Shown here in pieces: positions 1-7,367 of a stretch of 59,296 nucleotides of DNA. The stretch is from positions 1 through 59,296 of the forward strand of contig JAYWAL010000133.1 of assembly GCA_043782485.1 (NCBI GenBank), read 5' to 3'. The notes under the pieces are model-generated. The model was not told where the DNA came from. It was given only the letters and a program-made list of their open reading frames with translations, and made no database searches. Numbering within the stretch: the stretch's first letter is position 1; each line of letters begins with the position of its first letter. Source of the stretch: JANXUC01 sp043782485 (lineage in GTDB: Bacteria; Acidobacteriota; Terriglobia; Terriglobales; Acidobacteriaceae). Made by a program: the position numbers and the translations under genes.

Positions 1-812
1 CGCCGCACAAACTTCGCTGGCTCCCCGGTTAGCCCGATCAAGTCATGAAATACCAGAATCTGCCCATCGCAATCAGGCCCAGCGCCAATGCCGATGGTCG
101 GCACCGAGACTTCCGCCGTGATCATCGCCGCCACCTCCCGCGGCACGCCTTCCAGAACCATGGCGAACACTCCAGCCCGCTCCAGCGCCACCGCGTCCCG
201 CATCAGATCTTCCACGGCAGGCAGAGTTTTCCCTTGCACCTTGTAGCCGCTCATCCGGTGGATCGACTGGGGCGTCAGGCCAATGTGGCCCATCACCGGA
301 ATTTCCGCATCTAGCAAGCGCCGCACGAGCTCGGCACGCTTCTCGCCGCCTTCAATCTTCACCGCCTCGGCGCCTGCCTCCTTCAGGAATCGCGCGGCGT
401 TGCTCACGCCGTCTTCCACGCTAACCTGGTAACTTCCAAACGGCATGTCCGCCACCACCAGCGCGTAGCGAACGCCTCGCCGAACCGCGCGCGTGTGGTG
501 CAACATCTCGTCCAGCGTGACCGGCAGAGTGTTCTCGTAGCCCAACAAATACGAGCCGAGAGAATCGCCCACGAGTACAAAATCAATGCCCGCCTCATCC
601 GCCAGGCGAGCACTGGTGAAGTCGCCGAGCGCGAGCGCGGAAATCGGCTCACGTCGCGACTTTTTTTCCTGCAAACTGTTGATTCGAATTTTGCTGCGCG
701 GCCCGGAGCCCGTGGACCCAATGCTCAACGACCCAATGCTCGACGACCCAGTGGAAGACTTGCTGATCGAAGACTTGCTAATCGAAGACTGGCTAATCGG
801 TGTAACGTTCAT
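1..812 (-). CDS. panB: 3-methyl-2-oxobutanoate hydroxymethyltransferase, C-terminus cut by window edge
   Basis: Makes ketopantoate from 2-oxoisovalerate and methylenetetrahydrofolate, the first step of pantothenate synthesis. Reading from an ATG at 812 with GGAGG eight bases upstream gives PanB signatures in order: VLVGDSL (metal Asp), LPVTLDEMLHHTRAV, VKIEGG, GHIGLTPQS, and IGIGAGPDCDGQILVFHD. The frame is open to base 1, so the C-terminus lies outside. The first ~40 residues are unusual: a Ser/Ile-rich stretch built from 15-bp repeats. The normally conserved TAYD motif of the first strand reads ALALGDF here, while the rest is orthodox. Function is therefore likely but the start could be further downstream. 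Identity is very secure. Confidence 0.93.
   Translation of the reverse strand, partial: MNVTPISQSSISKSSISKSSTGSSSIGSLSIGSTGSGPRSKIRINSLQEKKSRREPISALALGDFTSARLADEAGIDFVLVGDSLGSYLLGYENTLPVTLDEMLHHTRAVRRGVRYALVVADMPFGSYQVSVEDGVSNAARFLKEAGAEAVKIEGGEKRAELVRRLLDAEIPVMGHIGLTPQSIHRMSGYKVQGKTLPAVEDLMRDAVALERAGVFAMVLEGVPREVAAMITAEVSVPTIGIGAGPDCDGQILVFHDLIGLTGEPAKFVR
715..798 (-). repeat. In-frame 15-bp tandem repeats in the 5' end of panB
   Basis: Bases 754-798 hold three near-identical 15-bp units that encode ISQSS/ISKSS/ISKSS on the minus strand. Bases 715-744 hold two copies of a second 15-bp unit that encodes SIGS-like residues, with a partial third. Units are multiples of three, so copy-number change would keep the frame and only lengthen a disordered N-terminus. 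Confidence 0.85.
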
Positions 813-990
813 GCTGCCTCCAGTGTCCTTCCGCCTGAGCGGATAGAACCTGCTGCCTAGTTGGACGTTGACCAATCCTTCCAGCTACACAATTCTTACG
901 TGAGCTGGGCGCTAAGTCAAATTTATTTTCATGGCGGTATGTGGCTGATAATAAACGGCTTGCTGGCACGGTTTGCGCGCGAAATTTGGC

Positions 991-1037
991 GGGAGCAGGG
1001 ATGGGGCAGGGTTCCCTCGCTGCGCTCGGGATGACAA
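991..1037 (-). repeat. Dispersed TTGTCATCCTGAGC-type repeat, copy 1
   Basis: On the minus strand this reads TTGTCATCCCGAGCGCAGCG followed by a GGGAACCCTGC tail. The same core occurs at 5420, 5596 (inverted), 26210, 32484, 33413, 47298 and 48382. It lies between panB and the kinase gene and shows no open reading frame. Confidence 0.7.
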
Positions 1038-1059
1038 TTGCCTTTAGAGTACGGTGGAC

Positions 1060-1722
1060 TTACGCGCTGGCTGCGTCGTCCGATCCTAGGGCTAAGAAGT
1101 ACTGCGTCCCGCGAATGGGTTCGGAGACTTTCTTGAGCAGCTCTTGCAGATCCTGGTTGCGGTCGACGAAGTCAATTTCCGATGTGTTCACAATCAGCAG
1201 GTCGGACTGCGAATAGTGAAAAAAGAAGTGCTCGTAGGCTTTGGCAACTTCTTCCAGATAGTCGTCGCTGACGCCGCTTTCGGCTGGGGCGTTCTTCTTG
1301 CGAAGGCGCTTCTTCAGGACTTCTGGTGTGGCTTGGAGATAAATTACCAAGTCGGGCGTGGGTAACTGTTCGCGGAAAAAATTGAAATAGCGGTTGTAGG
1401 TTTCCAGTTCCTGGTCGGTTAAGTTCAGGCAGGCAAAGAGTTTATCTTTTTCAAAAATAAAATCGGAAATGACAATCTTTTGCGAGGCGGCCAAATCGAG
1501 TTCGCGCAGCTTTTCAAACCGCTGCACGAGAAACGCCATCTGCGCTTGAAAGGCGGAACCCTTTTCGCCGTCGTAGAACGATTGCAGAAACGGATTATCC
1601 TCCGGCTCGGTGATGCGCTGGGCATTCATGCGCTCGGCCAGGATGCGCGTCAGGGTGCTTTTGCCGACGCGGATCGGCCCTTCCACGGCGATGTAACGGG
1701 GACTCTCGAAAAGTTTGGCCAT
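1060..1722 (-). CDS. Deoxynucleoside kinase (dAK/dGK family)
   Basis: Phosphorylates deoxynucleosides (probably deoxyadenosine or deoxyguanosine) for dNTP salvage in the cytoplasm. The 220-residue length fits the bacterial family. A P-loop GPIRVGKST is at residues 15-23, a family motif SDFIFEKDKLFA lies near residue 107, and an Arg/Lys-rich lid segment KKRLRKKNAP follows. The gene begins with ATG at 1722. The next gene upstream, on the plus strand, is divergent. Substrate cannot be assigned from sequence alone; thymidine kinase 2-like specificity is less likely in bacteria. Confidence 0.88.
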   Translation of the reverse strand: MAKLFESPRYIAVEGPIRVGKSTLTRILAERMNAQRITEPEDNPFLQSFYDGEKGSAFQAQMAFLVQRFEKLRELDLAASQKIVISDFIFEKDKLFACLNLTDQELETYNRYFNFFREQLPTPDLVIYLQATPEVLKKRLRKKNAPAESGVSDDYLEEVAKAYEHFFFHYSQSDLLIVNTSEIDFVDRNQDLQELLKKVSEPIRGTQYFLALGSDDAASA

Positions 1723-1898
1723 GGGGTATGGTCAGGTAAGGCTGCAAAAAGTCGCGTGCCACGAAGACCGGTGCAAGAAGACCCGTGCAAGAAGACAAGG
1801 GAAGAATACCGTGCCTTGTCCCGGATGACAATTGCGGGATGAGTTAACAGACACACTGGCTGGACTGCTTGCGATGCAGCTCGTTTAGAATCAACGCC

Positions 1899-2597
1899 AT
1901 GCTGGAAATAGCCTTGGGAGCAATGAGCGCCGCGGCAGTCACCTACGCTGGCTACAGCGCCATGGCACCGACGTCGCAACTCTACGGGCGCACGCTCATC
2001 CGCGGCGGGAATCCCCGCCAACTGGCATTGACATATGATGACGGACCCAACGACCCCTACACGCTGCGGCTTCTGGAAGTCTTGGCTAAGCATGAGGTTC
2101 GGGCTACGTTTTTCATGATCGGCCGCTATGTGCAGCAGCGGCCGCAACTTGCCCGCGCGGTGGCGCAGGCTGGACATGCGATTGGCAACCATACGTTTAC
2201 GCATCCCAATTTGGTTTTCTGTTCGGAGATGCAGACGCGGATTCAGCTGGGTGAATGCAACCGCGCCATTGAGGACGCTGTGGGCCAGGCGCCCAAGCTG
2301 TTCCGGCCGCCGTTTGGGGGACGCCGCCCGAGCACATTAAGAGTCGCCCGCGAACTCGGGCTCGCGCCGGTGATGTGGGATGTGACGTGCTTTGATTGGA
2401 GCGCACAATCGTCCTTGGCCATTGAGCGGAAGGCCGTGAAGGGAATCCACGGCGGGAATATCATCCTGCTGCATGACGGGAGCCACAAGCAGCTCGGACT
2501 CGACCGTTCGCATACCGTGGCGGCCACGGACGCATTGCTGGCTCGCAGTAAGGCCGAAGGCTATGAGTTTGTGACAGTTTCCGAGATGGTCCGATAG
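1899..2597 (+). CDS. Polysaccharide deacetylase family protein (CE4/NodB)
   Basis: Probable secreted or membrane-anchored deacetylase acting on N-acetylated sugars of peptidoglycan or exopolysaccharide. With the ATG at 1899 (232 aa) the NodB motifs appear in order: TYDDGP with metal/catalytic Asp47-Asp48, the zinc motif NHTFTH (His98 and His102), RPPFGG at 136-141, and LLHDGS near the C-terminus. An uncleaved N-terminal hydrophobic segment precedes the domain. An in-frame ATG at 1869 exists but has no ribosome site. I prefer 1899 because a TAGAAT box lies seven bases before it, as in other apparently leaderless genes here. Substrate is unknown. Confidence 0.88.
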   Translation: MLEIALGAMSAAAVTYAGYSAMAPTSQLYGRTLIRGGNPRQLALTYDDGPNDPYTLRLLEVLAKHEVRATFFMIGRYVQQRPQLARAVAQAGHAIGNHTFTHPNLVFCSEMQTRIQLGECNRAIEDAVGQAPKLFRPPFGGRRPSTLRVARELGLAPVMWDVTCFDWSAQSSLAIERKAVKGIHGGNIILLHDGSHKQLGLDRSHTVAATDALLARSKAEGYEFVTVSEMVR

Positions 2598-2657
2598 GAC
2601 ATGGTATTTAATCATAGTTAATCGCAGTGATTGTCTTTGATTTGAAGGAAAGACATG

Positions 2658-2805
2658 CAAACCTGAGTCCTTACCGCACCCGTCCCGCTGCTGTTGGCAA
2701 AGAAGGTAGATCAGCTCGCTTCCCGCTTGGAACGTTCGCGGGGCTGGATTTTGAAGCAGGCTTTAACAGCCTGGATTGACCAAGAGGAACAACGCCGCTT
2801 AATGA
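2658..2805 (+). pseudogene. Remnant of a ribbon-helix-helix (CopG-type) antitoxin gene
   Basis: From about 2690 the plus strand encodes AKKVDQLASRLERSRG, then WILKQALTAWIDQEEQRR. This is the helix pair of a CopG/RHH antitoxin. The N-terminal beta strand is disrupted (a TGA at 2664 in this frame). The frame then runs straight into DNA that is antisense to the neighbouring Ig-like lipoprotein gene from about 2812, so the C-terminal half is missing. No toxin gene (ParE, RelE, PIN) is adjacent. I read it as a decayed toxin-antitoxin remnant at a rearrangement junction. Confidence 0.6.
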
Positions 2806-3410
2806 CGCTGAATGGCTCCAACTGCGTCGGTCACTTGGACTGCGAAATACCAGGTACCTCCTTGCGTTGGAGTCCCGCTGATGATTCCATTGCTCGTGCT
2901 AAAGCTCAATCCCGCCGGTACGGTGGTGCCATCCGTGATGGCCCAAGTGAGAGGCTGGGTGCCGCCGGTAACACCCATGGTTTGGTTGTACGGCACGCCA
3001 ACGCCGGCTGAGGGAAAGGGCAAGATGGAGGTAAAGAACGGCAACGGATTCACGCTGATTTGCAGCGGCGCTGATTTGGACGGATCAGACACTGACGTTG
3101 CAATCACCGTCGCGGACTGTACCGTCGTAGTGTTCGATCGCGGAGGGGCGGCGTAGATGACCGACTTGCCTGCCGTGGACGACAACGATCCCGCGCCTGT
3201 CAGACTCCACTTCACACCTTGACCCGACGGGTCATTGCTGACCGAAGAGGTGATAGTGATGGTTAGGCTTTGATCGGTTTGCGATGAGGGTGCTGATACC
3301 GCGACGGAGATTGGGGCTTTTGGACTTTTGGAACAAGAAGCCAGAAACAAAACTGACAGTAGTCCGAGCGATACGACAAAGATGCGCAAATATGGACCCA
3401 ATCTGACCAC
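2799..3410 (-). CDS. Ig-like/cadherin-like domain lipoprotein, probably 3'-truncated
   Basis: A surface lipoprotein. From a GTG at 3410 the protein starts with a hydrophobic segment ending in the lipobox LASC. A bacterial Ig-like region (SLTITITSSVSNDPSGQG, then VKWSLTGAGSLSS) follows, then a putative-Ig domain with GVPYNQTMGVTGGTQPLTW and the hallmark ending ISGTPTQGGTWYFAVQVTDA. Such proteins usually carry further repeats. Here it stops after VGAIQRH exactly where the antitoxin remnant begins, suggesting loss of the 3' end by rearrangement. A longer frame opens with ATG at 3566, but that extra N-terminus would bury the signal sequence. Role unknown, perhaps adhesion. Confidence 0.7.
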   Translation of the reverse strand: MVRLGPYLRIFVVSLGLLSVLFLASCSKSPKAPISVAVSAPSSQTDQSLTITITSSVSNDPSGQGVKWSLTGAGSLSSTAGKSVIYAAPPRSNTTTVQSATVIATSVSDPSKSAPLQISVNPLPFFTSILPFPSAGVGVPYNQTMGVTGGTQPLTWAITDGTTVPAGLSFSTSNGIISGTPTQGGTWYFAVQVTDAVGAIQRH

Positions 3411-3617
3411 CTCATAAAGAGAACAAGAGAGTGTACGGCAGATCGACAGGTTCCGATGGCGAAAATTATAATTTCGGAATTCACCTGCGATCGGGTGCTT
3501 CCAGCGAGCTGAACCCAAGGCACTGTGCAAATTGCGCCATCTCTCAGGTTCGTTCGAGCGGGACATAGAACTTACGCTTCCAGTGATATAGGCTATTGAC
3601 GTCCACAGGAGATCCCG

Positions 3618-4904
3618 GTGAAGATTCCTTCGGCTCTAATTCTGCTAGCCCTATTCAGCAGTATTTCCTCCGCCCAAATTCCTTCGATCCCCGGCATTCC
3701 GCCCGAAGCGCAGGCCCAGCAGGCTTTCGCTTTCGCGCAGGCTCAGAGCATGATGATGACGAGTCAGGCCCAATTGCAGAACATGATCGCCTCACAGGCC
3801 GCAATGTTAACTTCGGTGGAGGCGCGCACGATGTTCCTTGGGCAGGCCGCCATGCTTCAGGCACGCGTGACCGTGAACCAAGGGGCGATGGCCTCGGCGC
3901 AAGCTGCCATGCAACACACCTTGGCCATGCAGAAGCAGCTTCAGGTGCAGTCGGCCATCCTCCGCATGCGCAGCGAGGGAGTCGAGAACGCATCCGCGAT
4001 GCAGGGATCTGTGCAACTCGCCTTGCTAGATCCGCTCAAGCTCGCCCGGCGAAGCGCGATGCTCCATGCCGTTGCGGCTCAAGCGTCGGGCCAGGCGTCG
4101 GGCCAGACTTCATCCGGGCAAGCCAAAGCATCCGGGCAAACTTCATCGGCACCCGCTGCGAGCCAACCTTCCTCACCCGACACAGCCCCTCTACCCGTCG
4201 AACCACCGCCGCTGATGATCCGTCCAACGTTCGGCAATGCGCTGGTCGTCGACAAACCCACGTTGTCCCGCGCGTCAGGCACCTTACAACCCGGGACCAA
4301 AATAAGCTTTAAAACTGAAACTCACTATGCGGCGCTATACTACACCACCAACGGCTGGACACCGACGACCCAGTCCGCGAGGTACACCGGTCCCATCGCC
4401 ATCAACGCCAACACTCATCTCGAAGTAATCGCCGTCGGGCCTAACTTCGTCCGCAGTGCTGTTGAGCGGGCTGACTACCAGGTAGCCGACTCTCCAGCGC
4501 CTGTTCTTGAATCCGCCGTAGTCGTTCCGGAGGACGGAATATTGCGAGCCGGCACGCCTTTGCGCGTTGCTTTTGCCGGCAAAGAAATCGATTCCGAAAC
4601 AGCCGCCGTAGGCGACGATATTACTGTTGCTTTGGATGAACAGATCAAACTCAGCGAGACCATACTCGCTCCGAAAGGTGCGCCCGTGATCGCATCCCTT
4701 ACATTCGCCGATCCTTCCCACAGCAGCGCCCCCGGCGACCTCGTCTTTGAAATCCACTCGGTCGAGATGGCAGGCAAACGCGTGCCGCTGTTCGGCGGCG
4801 AGACGCTCGAGGGCGTCAAGGGCCTGCTGGGAGGCAAGGGTGCCAAGATCAAGCCGGGCATGACTGCGATGGCCTTTGTCGCTGCCGATACACTCGTTAA
4901 GTAG
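3618..4904 (+). CDS. Secreted Ala/Gln-rich coiled-coil protein with chitobiase-C-like and C-terminal beta domains
   Basis: I do not recognise a named family for the whole 428-aa protein. It starts at GTG 3618 with AGGAGA five bases upstream and has a signal peptide ending SSISSAQ. Residues ~30-200 are Ala/Gln/Met-rich with heptad-like spacing, probably a coiled coil, ending in an SGQ/SGQT low-complexity linker. Residues ~200-295 resemble a chitobiase/beta-hexosaminidase C-terminal domain (YYTTNGWTPTTQSARYTGPI). Residues ~305-400 match the secreted glycine-zipper protein at 57047-57616 (AGTxxxV, TAxVG, APGxL, GK motifs). Possibly an envelope structural or adhesive protein. Stands alone between a divergent gene and the RNA region. 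Confidence 0.72.
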   Translation: MKIPSALILLALFSSISSAQIPSIPGIPPEAQAQQAFAFAQAQSMMMTSQAQLQNMIASQAAMLTSVEARTMFLGQAAMLQARVTVNQGAMASAQAAMQHTLAMQKQLQVQSAILRMRSEGVENASAMQGSVQLALLDPLKLARRSAMLHAVAAQASGQASGQTSSGQAKASGQTSSAPAASQPSSPDTAPLPVEPPPLMIRPTFGNALVVDKPTLSRASGTLQPGTKISFKTETHYAALYYTTNGWTPTTQSARYTGPIAINANTHLEVIAVGPNFVRSAVERADYQVADSPAPVLESAVVVPEDGILRAGTPLRVAFAGKEIDSETAAVGDDITVALDEQIKLSETILAPKGAPVIASLTFADPSHSSAPGDLVFEIHSVEMAGKRVPLFGGETLEGVKGLLGGKGAKIKPGMTAMAFVAADTLVK

Positions 4905-5039
4905 TGGGAAAGCATTCCCTCCCGCCTTTTCCTCATCTTTCCACAACTTACTCTCACTACCCACAGCTTTCGCACAGAGTCGAGCGGAATCGTTCTTGTG
5001 CCCCGTCCGCGCATCCGGCAAAGTGTCTACAGACGAAGC

Positions 5040-5350
5040 GTGGAACTGTCCTGAAGCCCTTGGATAAGCATCGCGCGGCGGATGGGATACGCAATCCCTT
5101 CGAGGGTGATTGCGCCAAGGCGTCGGGTTTGCCCGCATTCGTGTGGGCAGGCAAAAGACACCTTGACCAGGGTTCTTTCGCAAGAGAGAACTGACTCATT
5201 CGCAGCCGGTCAACCGCGGAAGGTAAGCGCTCCTTACGGAGTTTTAGCCGACTGCGGAGCCTCGCGGCACAACCGCGAAAGCAGAGGGGCCCGGCAGGGC
5301 ACAACACGCTTTATGCGGCTCGGGTGGCTGGCCCGGGCCGCATTCATTTT
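5040..5350 (+). ncRNA. Candidate structured non-coding RNA upstream of dnaB
   Basis: A 700-base gap without a convincing gene contains a run of hairpins. They are CGCAATCCC/GGGTGATTGCG closing a TTCGA loop (5090-5114), CCCGCA/TGTGGG with a TTCG loop (5132-5147), GTTCT/AGAAC (5172-5191), GTAAG/CTTAC (5223-5237), and CGCGG/CCGCG (5263-5277). TTGACC (5163-5168) can pair with GGTCAA (5208-5213) while CGCAG (5201-5205) pairs with CTGCG (5252-5256), which would form a pseudoknot. GCCCT (5056) and AGGGC (5296) could close the whole. It ends at a 12-bp terminator. I see no RNase P, tmRNA or SRP landmark sequences, and the shape is not the single long 6S hairpin. Boundaries are approximate. Confidence 0.45.
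5313..5350 (+). terminator. Strong intrinsic terminator
   Basis: A 12-bp stem (ATGCGGCTCGGG with CCCGGGCCGCAT, one G-T pair) closes a seven-base loop and is followed by TCATTTT. The T-run lies on the plus-strand side only, so it ends transcription coming from the candidate RNA at 5040-5312. Confidence 0.75.
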
Positions 5351-5419
5351 GCCCATCACGCTTTAGCCACCAAGGTGGCATTGCAGTTCGCTTTTTCTTC
5401 GACCTATACTCTGGATAGG

Positions 5420-5596
5420 TTGTCATTCTGAGCCTAGCAAAAGCCTGCCCTGAGCGAAGCCGAAGGGAATCTCTTAGTCTCGAGAGTGGCAGCGATCTGT
5501 CCAGCTTTCTCACGAGGACGCCGCGCGGAGAGAAAGCTGGCAGCAGTTCAGCAAGTGAAAGGGAGCAGGGATTCTTCGCTGCGCTCAGAATGACAA
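5420..5596. repeat. 177-bp element bounded by perfect 14-bp inverted repeats
   Basis: TTGTCATTCTGAGC at 5420-5433 is matched by its exact reverse complement at 5583-5596. Both ends are copies of the dispersed repeat core seen across the window. The interior has further short palindromic pieces (CCAGCTTTCTC at 5500-5510 and GAGAAAGCTGG at 5530-5540). No reading frame is present. It sits between the RNA terminator and the dnaB start codon. Confidence 0.7.
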
Positions 5597-5603
5597 ACAT
5601 TGG

Positions 5604-6560
5604 ATGAATGGAAGGTATAGGGAAAGATTCTTGGCCACAGCAAACTACAGCGCCCTCAGCTCTCTCCCAGCGAACATCGACGCCGAGCGGTCCATTCTTG
5701 GCGCCATCCTGCTGGATAATTTCGCCTACAACGAAGCCGCCGAGCACCTGAAGGCCGATGACTTTTCGCTGGACGCTCATCGCCGCATTTATTCGCGCAT
5801 GATGGACTTGGCTGAGTCCTCCCGGCCCATTGATCTGGTGACGCTGGCCGAGGAACTCGACCGCAAGCGCGAGCTGCAATCCATTGGGGACGTGGCGTAT
5901 CTTTCCGCGCTGCTCGACGGCATCCCCGACCGGCCCAGCATTGAGCACTACGTCACCATAGTCCGGGATAAGGCGATGCTGCGGAACCTGATTCACGCAG
6001 CCAACACGGCCGTCGCCCGCGCCACCGAACAAGCGGATCCAGCCTCGGAGATTTTAGACGCGGCTGAAGCCGCGCTCTTTCAAATTTCAGAACAGCGCAT
6101 TGGCCGTGGCTTCACCGGCATCCAGGAAATCATCCGCGATAGCTTCGGTTCGGTCGATGCCCTGCTCCAGCGCGGTCAGCGCATTACCGGCCTTGAGACT
6201 CACTATGAGCGCCTCGACGAGATGACCAGCGGCTTCCAGCCCTCCGATCTCGTCATCATCGCGGGTCGCCCGTCGATGGGCAAGACCGCGTTTGCCATGA
6301 ACATCGCGGAAAACGTGTCGATCCTCAGCCAGAAAGTTGTCGGCGTCTTTTCTCTGGAAATGTCGCGCGAAGCCCTGCTGGGGCGCTTGCTCTGTTCCTG
6401 GTCGCGAGTCGATTCGCACAAATGGCGCACCGGATCGCTCTGGCGCGAGGACATGGAGAAGGTCACCCGCGCCCTTGATCAACTCGGCCCCGCTCCCATT
6501 TTTATTGACGACACTCCGGGCATCTCGCTCGGCGAAATGCGCGCCAAAGCCCGCACCTGA
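5604..6560 (+). CDS. dnaB: Replicative DNA helicase DnaB, N-terminal part (frameshifted gene)
   Basis: First part of the hexameric helicase that unwinds the replication fork. The DnaB N-terminal domain starts with LPANIDAERSILGAILLDN. The RecA-like core begins near residue 190, with Walker A GRPSMGKT at 221-228 and FSLEMS following. Translation stops at TGA 6558-6560 after GISLGEMRAKART, where the family continues with RRLMQSQGRLD. One base is missing near 6554-6557, so the Walker B half lies in the next frame. The ATG at 5604 is used here. A TTG at 5631 (giving MATANYSALSS) fits the family N-terminus better and has GGAAAG upstream. Either a sequencing error in an essential gene, or the organism has another dnaB. 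Confidence 0.85.
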   Translation: MNGRYRERFLATANYSALSSLPANIDAERSILGAILLDNFAYNEAAEHLKADDFSLDAHRRIYSRMMDLAESSRPIDLVTLAEELDRKRELQSIGDVAYLSALLDGIPDRPSIEHYVTIVRDKAMLRNLIHAANTAVARATEQADPASEILDAAEAALFQISEQRIGRGFTGIQEIIRDSFGSVDALLQRGQRITGLETHYERLDEMTSGFQPSDLVIIAGRPSMGKTAFAMNIAENVSILSQKVVGVFSLEMSREALLGRLLCSWSRVDSHKWRTGSLWREDMEKVTRALDQLGPAPIFIDDTPGISLGEMRAKART

Positions 6561-7003
6561 TGCAGTCGCAGGGGCGTCTCGATCTGTTGATTGTCGACTA
6601 CCTCCAGCTCATGACCGCCACGGCCGGTCGCCGTTACGAAAACAGAACGCAGGAAGTGTCCGCTATTTCGCGCGGCCTCAAAGCCATCGCCAAAGAACTC
6701 CGCGTCCCCGTCATCGCCCTTTCGCAGTTGAGCCGCGCCCCGGAAAGCCGCGGCGGCGACCACCGCCCTCAACTCTCCGACCTTCGTGAATCCGGCTCCA
6801 TCGAGCAGGATGCCGATCTCGTCGCATTCATCTTCCGCGAGGAAGTCTACAAGCAGGACGACCCCGACCTCGAAGGCAAAGCCGAACTCATCATCGCCAA
6901 GCAGTGCAACGGCCCCATCGGCAAGATCGAATTAGCCTTCATTAAGCGCTCGACACGCTTCGAAAACATGTCCCACGCCTCGGAAGACGGCTACGTGCAG
7001 TAG
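6560..7003 (+). CDS. dnaB: Replicative DNA helicase DnaB, C-terminal part (frameshifted gene)
   Basis: Continuation of the DnaB core in the -1 frame. Walker B is LLIVDYLQLM, followed by ISRGLKAIAKELRVPVIALSQLSR, the arginine-bearing LSDLRESGSIEQDAD segment, and the terminal IAKQCNGPIGKIELAF motif. Nothing else is missing. The ATG overlaps the upstream stop as TGATG, so translational coupling could in principle yield a separate 147-aa fragment. A helicase split between Walker A and Walker B would, however, need reassembly. No slippery heptamer is visible at the junction, so programmed frameshifting is unlikely. Confidence 0.85.
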   Translation: MQSQGRLDLLIVDYLQLMTATAGRRYENRTQEVSAISRGLKAIAKELRVPVIALSQLSRAPESRGGDHRPQLSDLRESGSIEQDADLVAFIFREEVYKQDDPDLEGKAELIIAKQCNGPIGKIELAFIKRSTRFENMSHASEDGYVQ

Positions 7004-7018
7004 TAGGCTCGTGGAGTC

Positions 7019-7036
7019 GCGGGCGCCCTCGCCCGC
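7019..7036. repeat. GC-rich palindrome, GCGGGCG-CCCT-CGCCCGC
   Basis: A 7-bp perfect stem with loop CCCT begins 16 bases after the dnaB stop. The identical sequence recurs at 10618-10635, with variants at 9246, 10679, 46840, 54462 and 56995, nearly all at gene ends. It may act as a transcription or mRNA-end element. Confidence 0.7.
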
Positions 7037-7367
7037 GCGGTCTAGATTGAGTCAGTCTTGAATTCTCAGCCTCTGATTGGAACGACAGCCCTCACGCACG
7101 CCCCAACCTGTGGAAAATACTGTGGAATCGAAAATAGGACTCCCGCGAGTTTCGCCTACAGGAAAGACTGTAGAACGAAAGGCAGAACCCCTAACCTACT
7201 GACAGAAAGAGAGTTGCAGAGTTTTTCCAAACTCCCTGAGGGGCGAAAGTCGCAAACGCCACTCAGCAGAATTCAGCACGTTTTGCACAATTTGAGGAAC
7301 CAGATCACGTCTTGACAGGGCTGTCAAGACCATTTTCGTGAGCAGAAGTGGCAATTTTCGCCCGAAT
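7037..7367. other. Intergenic region between convergent dnaB and lepA
   Basis: About 330 bases without a convincing gene. Apart from the palindrome at 7309-7330, I see only two TGTGGAA-type words near 7110-7130 that are too far from a DnaA-box consensus to call. Confidence 0.5.
7309..7330. promoter_or_regulatory. Perfect 10-bp inverted repeat around a 2-bp centre
   Basis: GTCTTGACAG, then GG, then its exact reverse complement. The two-base centre and lack of a T-run argue against a terminator. The shape is that of a dimeric repressor operator. It lies between the 3' ends of dnaB and lepA rather than in an obvious promoter, so its role is unclear. Confidence 0.45.

Noticed and set aside
3411..3566. 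N-terminal extension of the Ig-like lipoprotein to 3566
   Set aside because: The extra 52 residues would place the lipobox far from the start; GTG 3410 gives a normal lipoprotein signal.
4957..5307. 116-residue minus-strand frame in the RNA region
   Set aside because: No ribosome site, Arg/Cys-rich composition, and it runs through the stable hairpins; not a gene.
5040..5350. RNase P RNA or tmRNA
   Set aside because: No AGTCCGGGC-type core or GAGGAAAGT element for RNase P; no tag ORF and no tRNA-like ends for tmRNA, on either strand.
7100..7135. TGTGGAA words resembling DnaA boxes near dnaB
   Set aside because: Only two, each with more than one mismatch to TTATCCACA, without an AT-rich unwinding region; not an origin.
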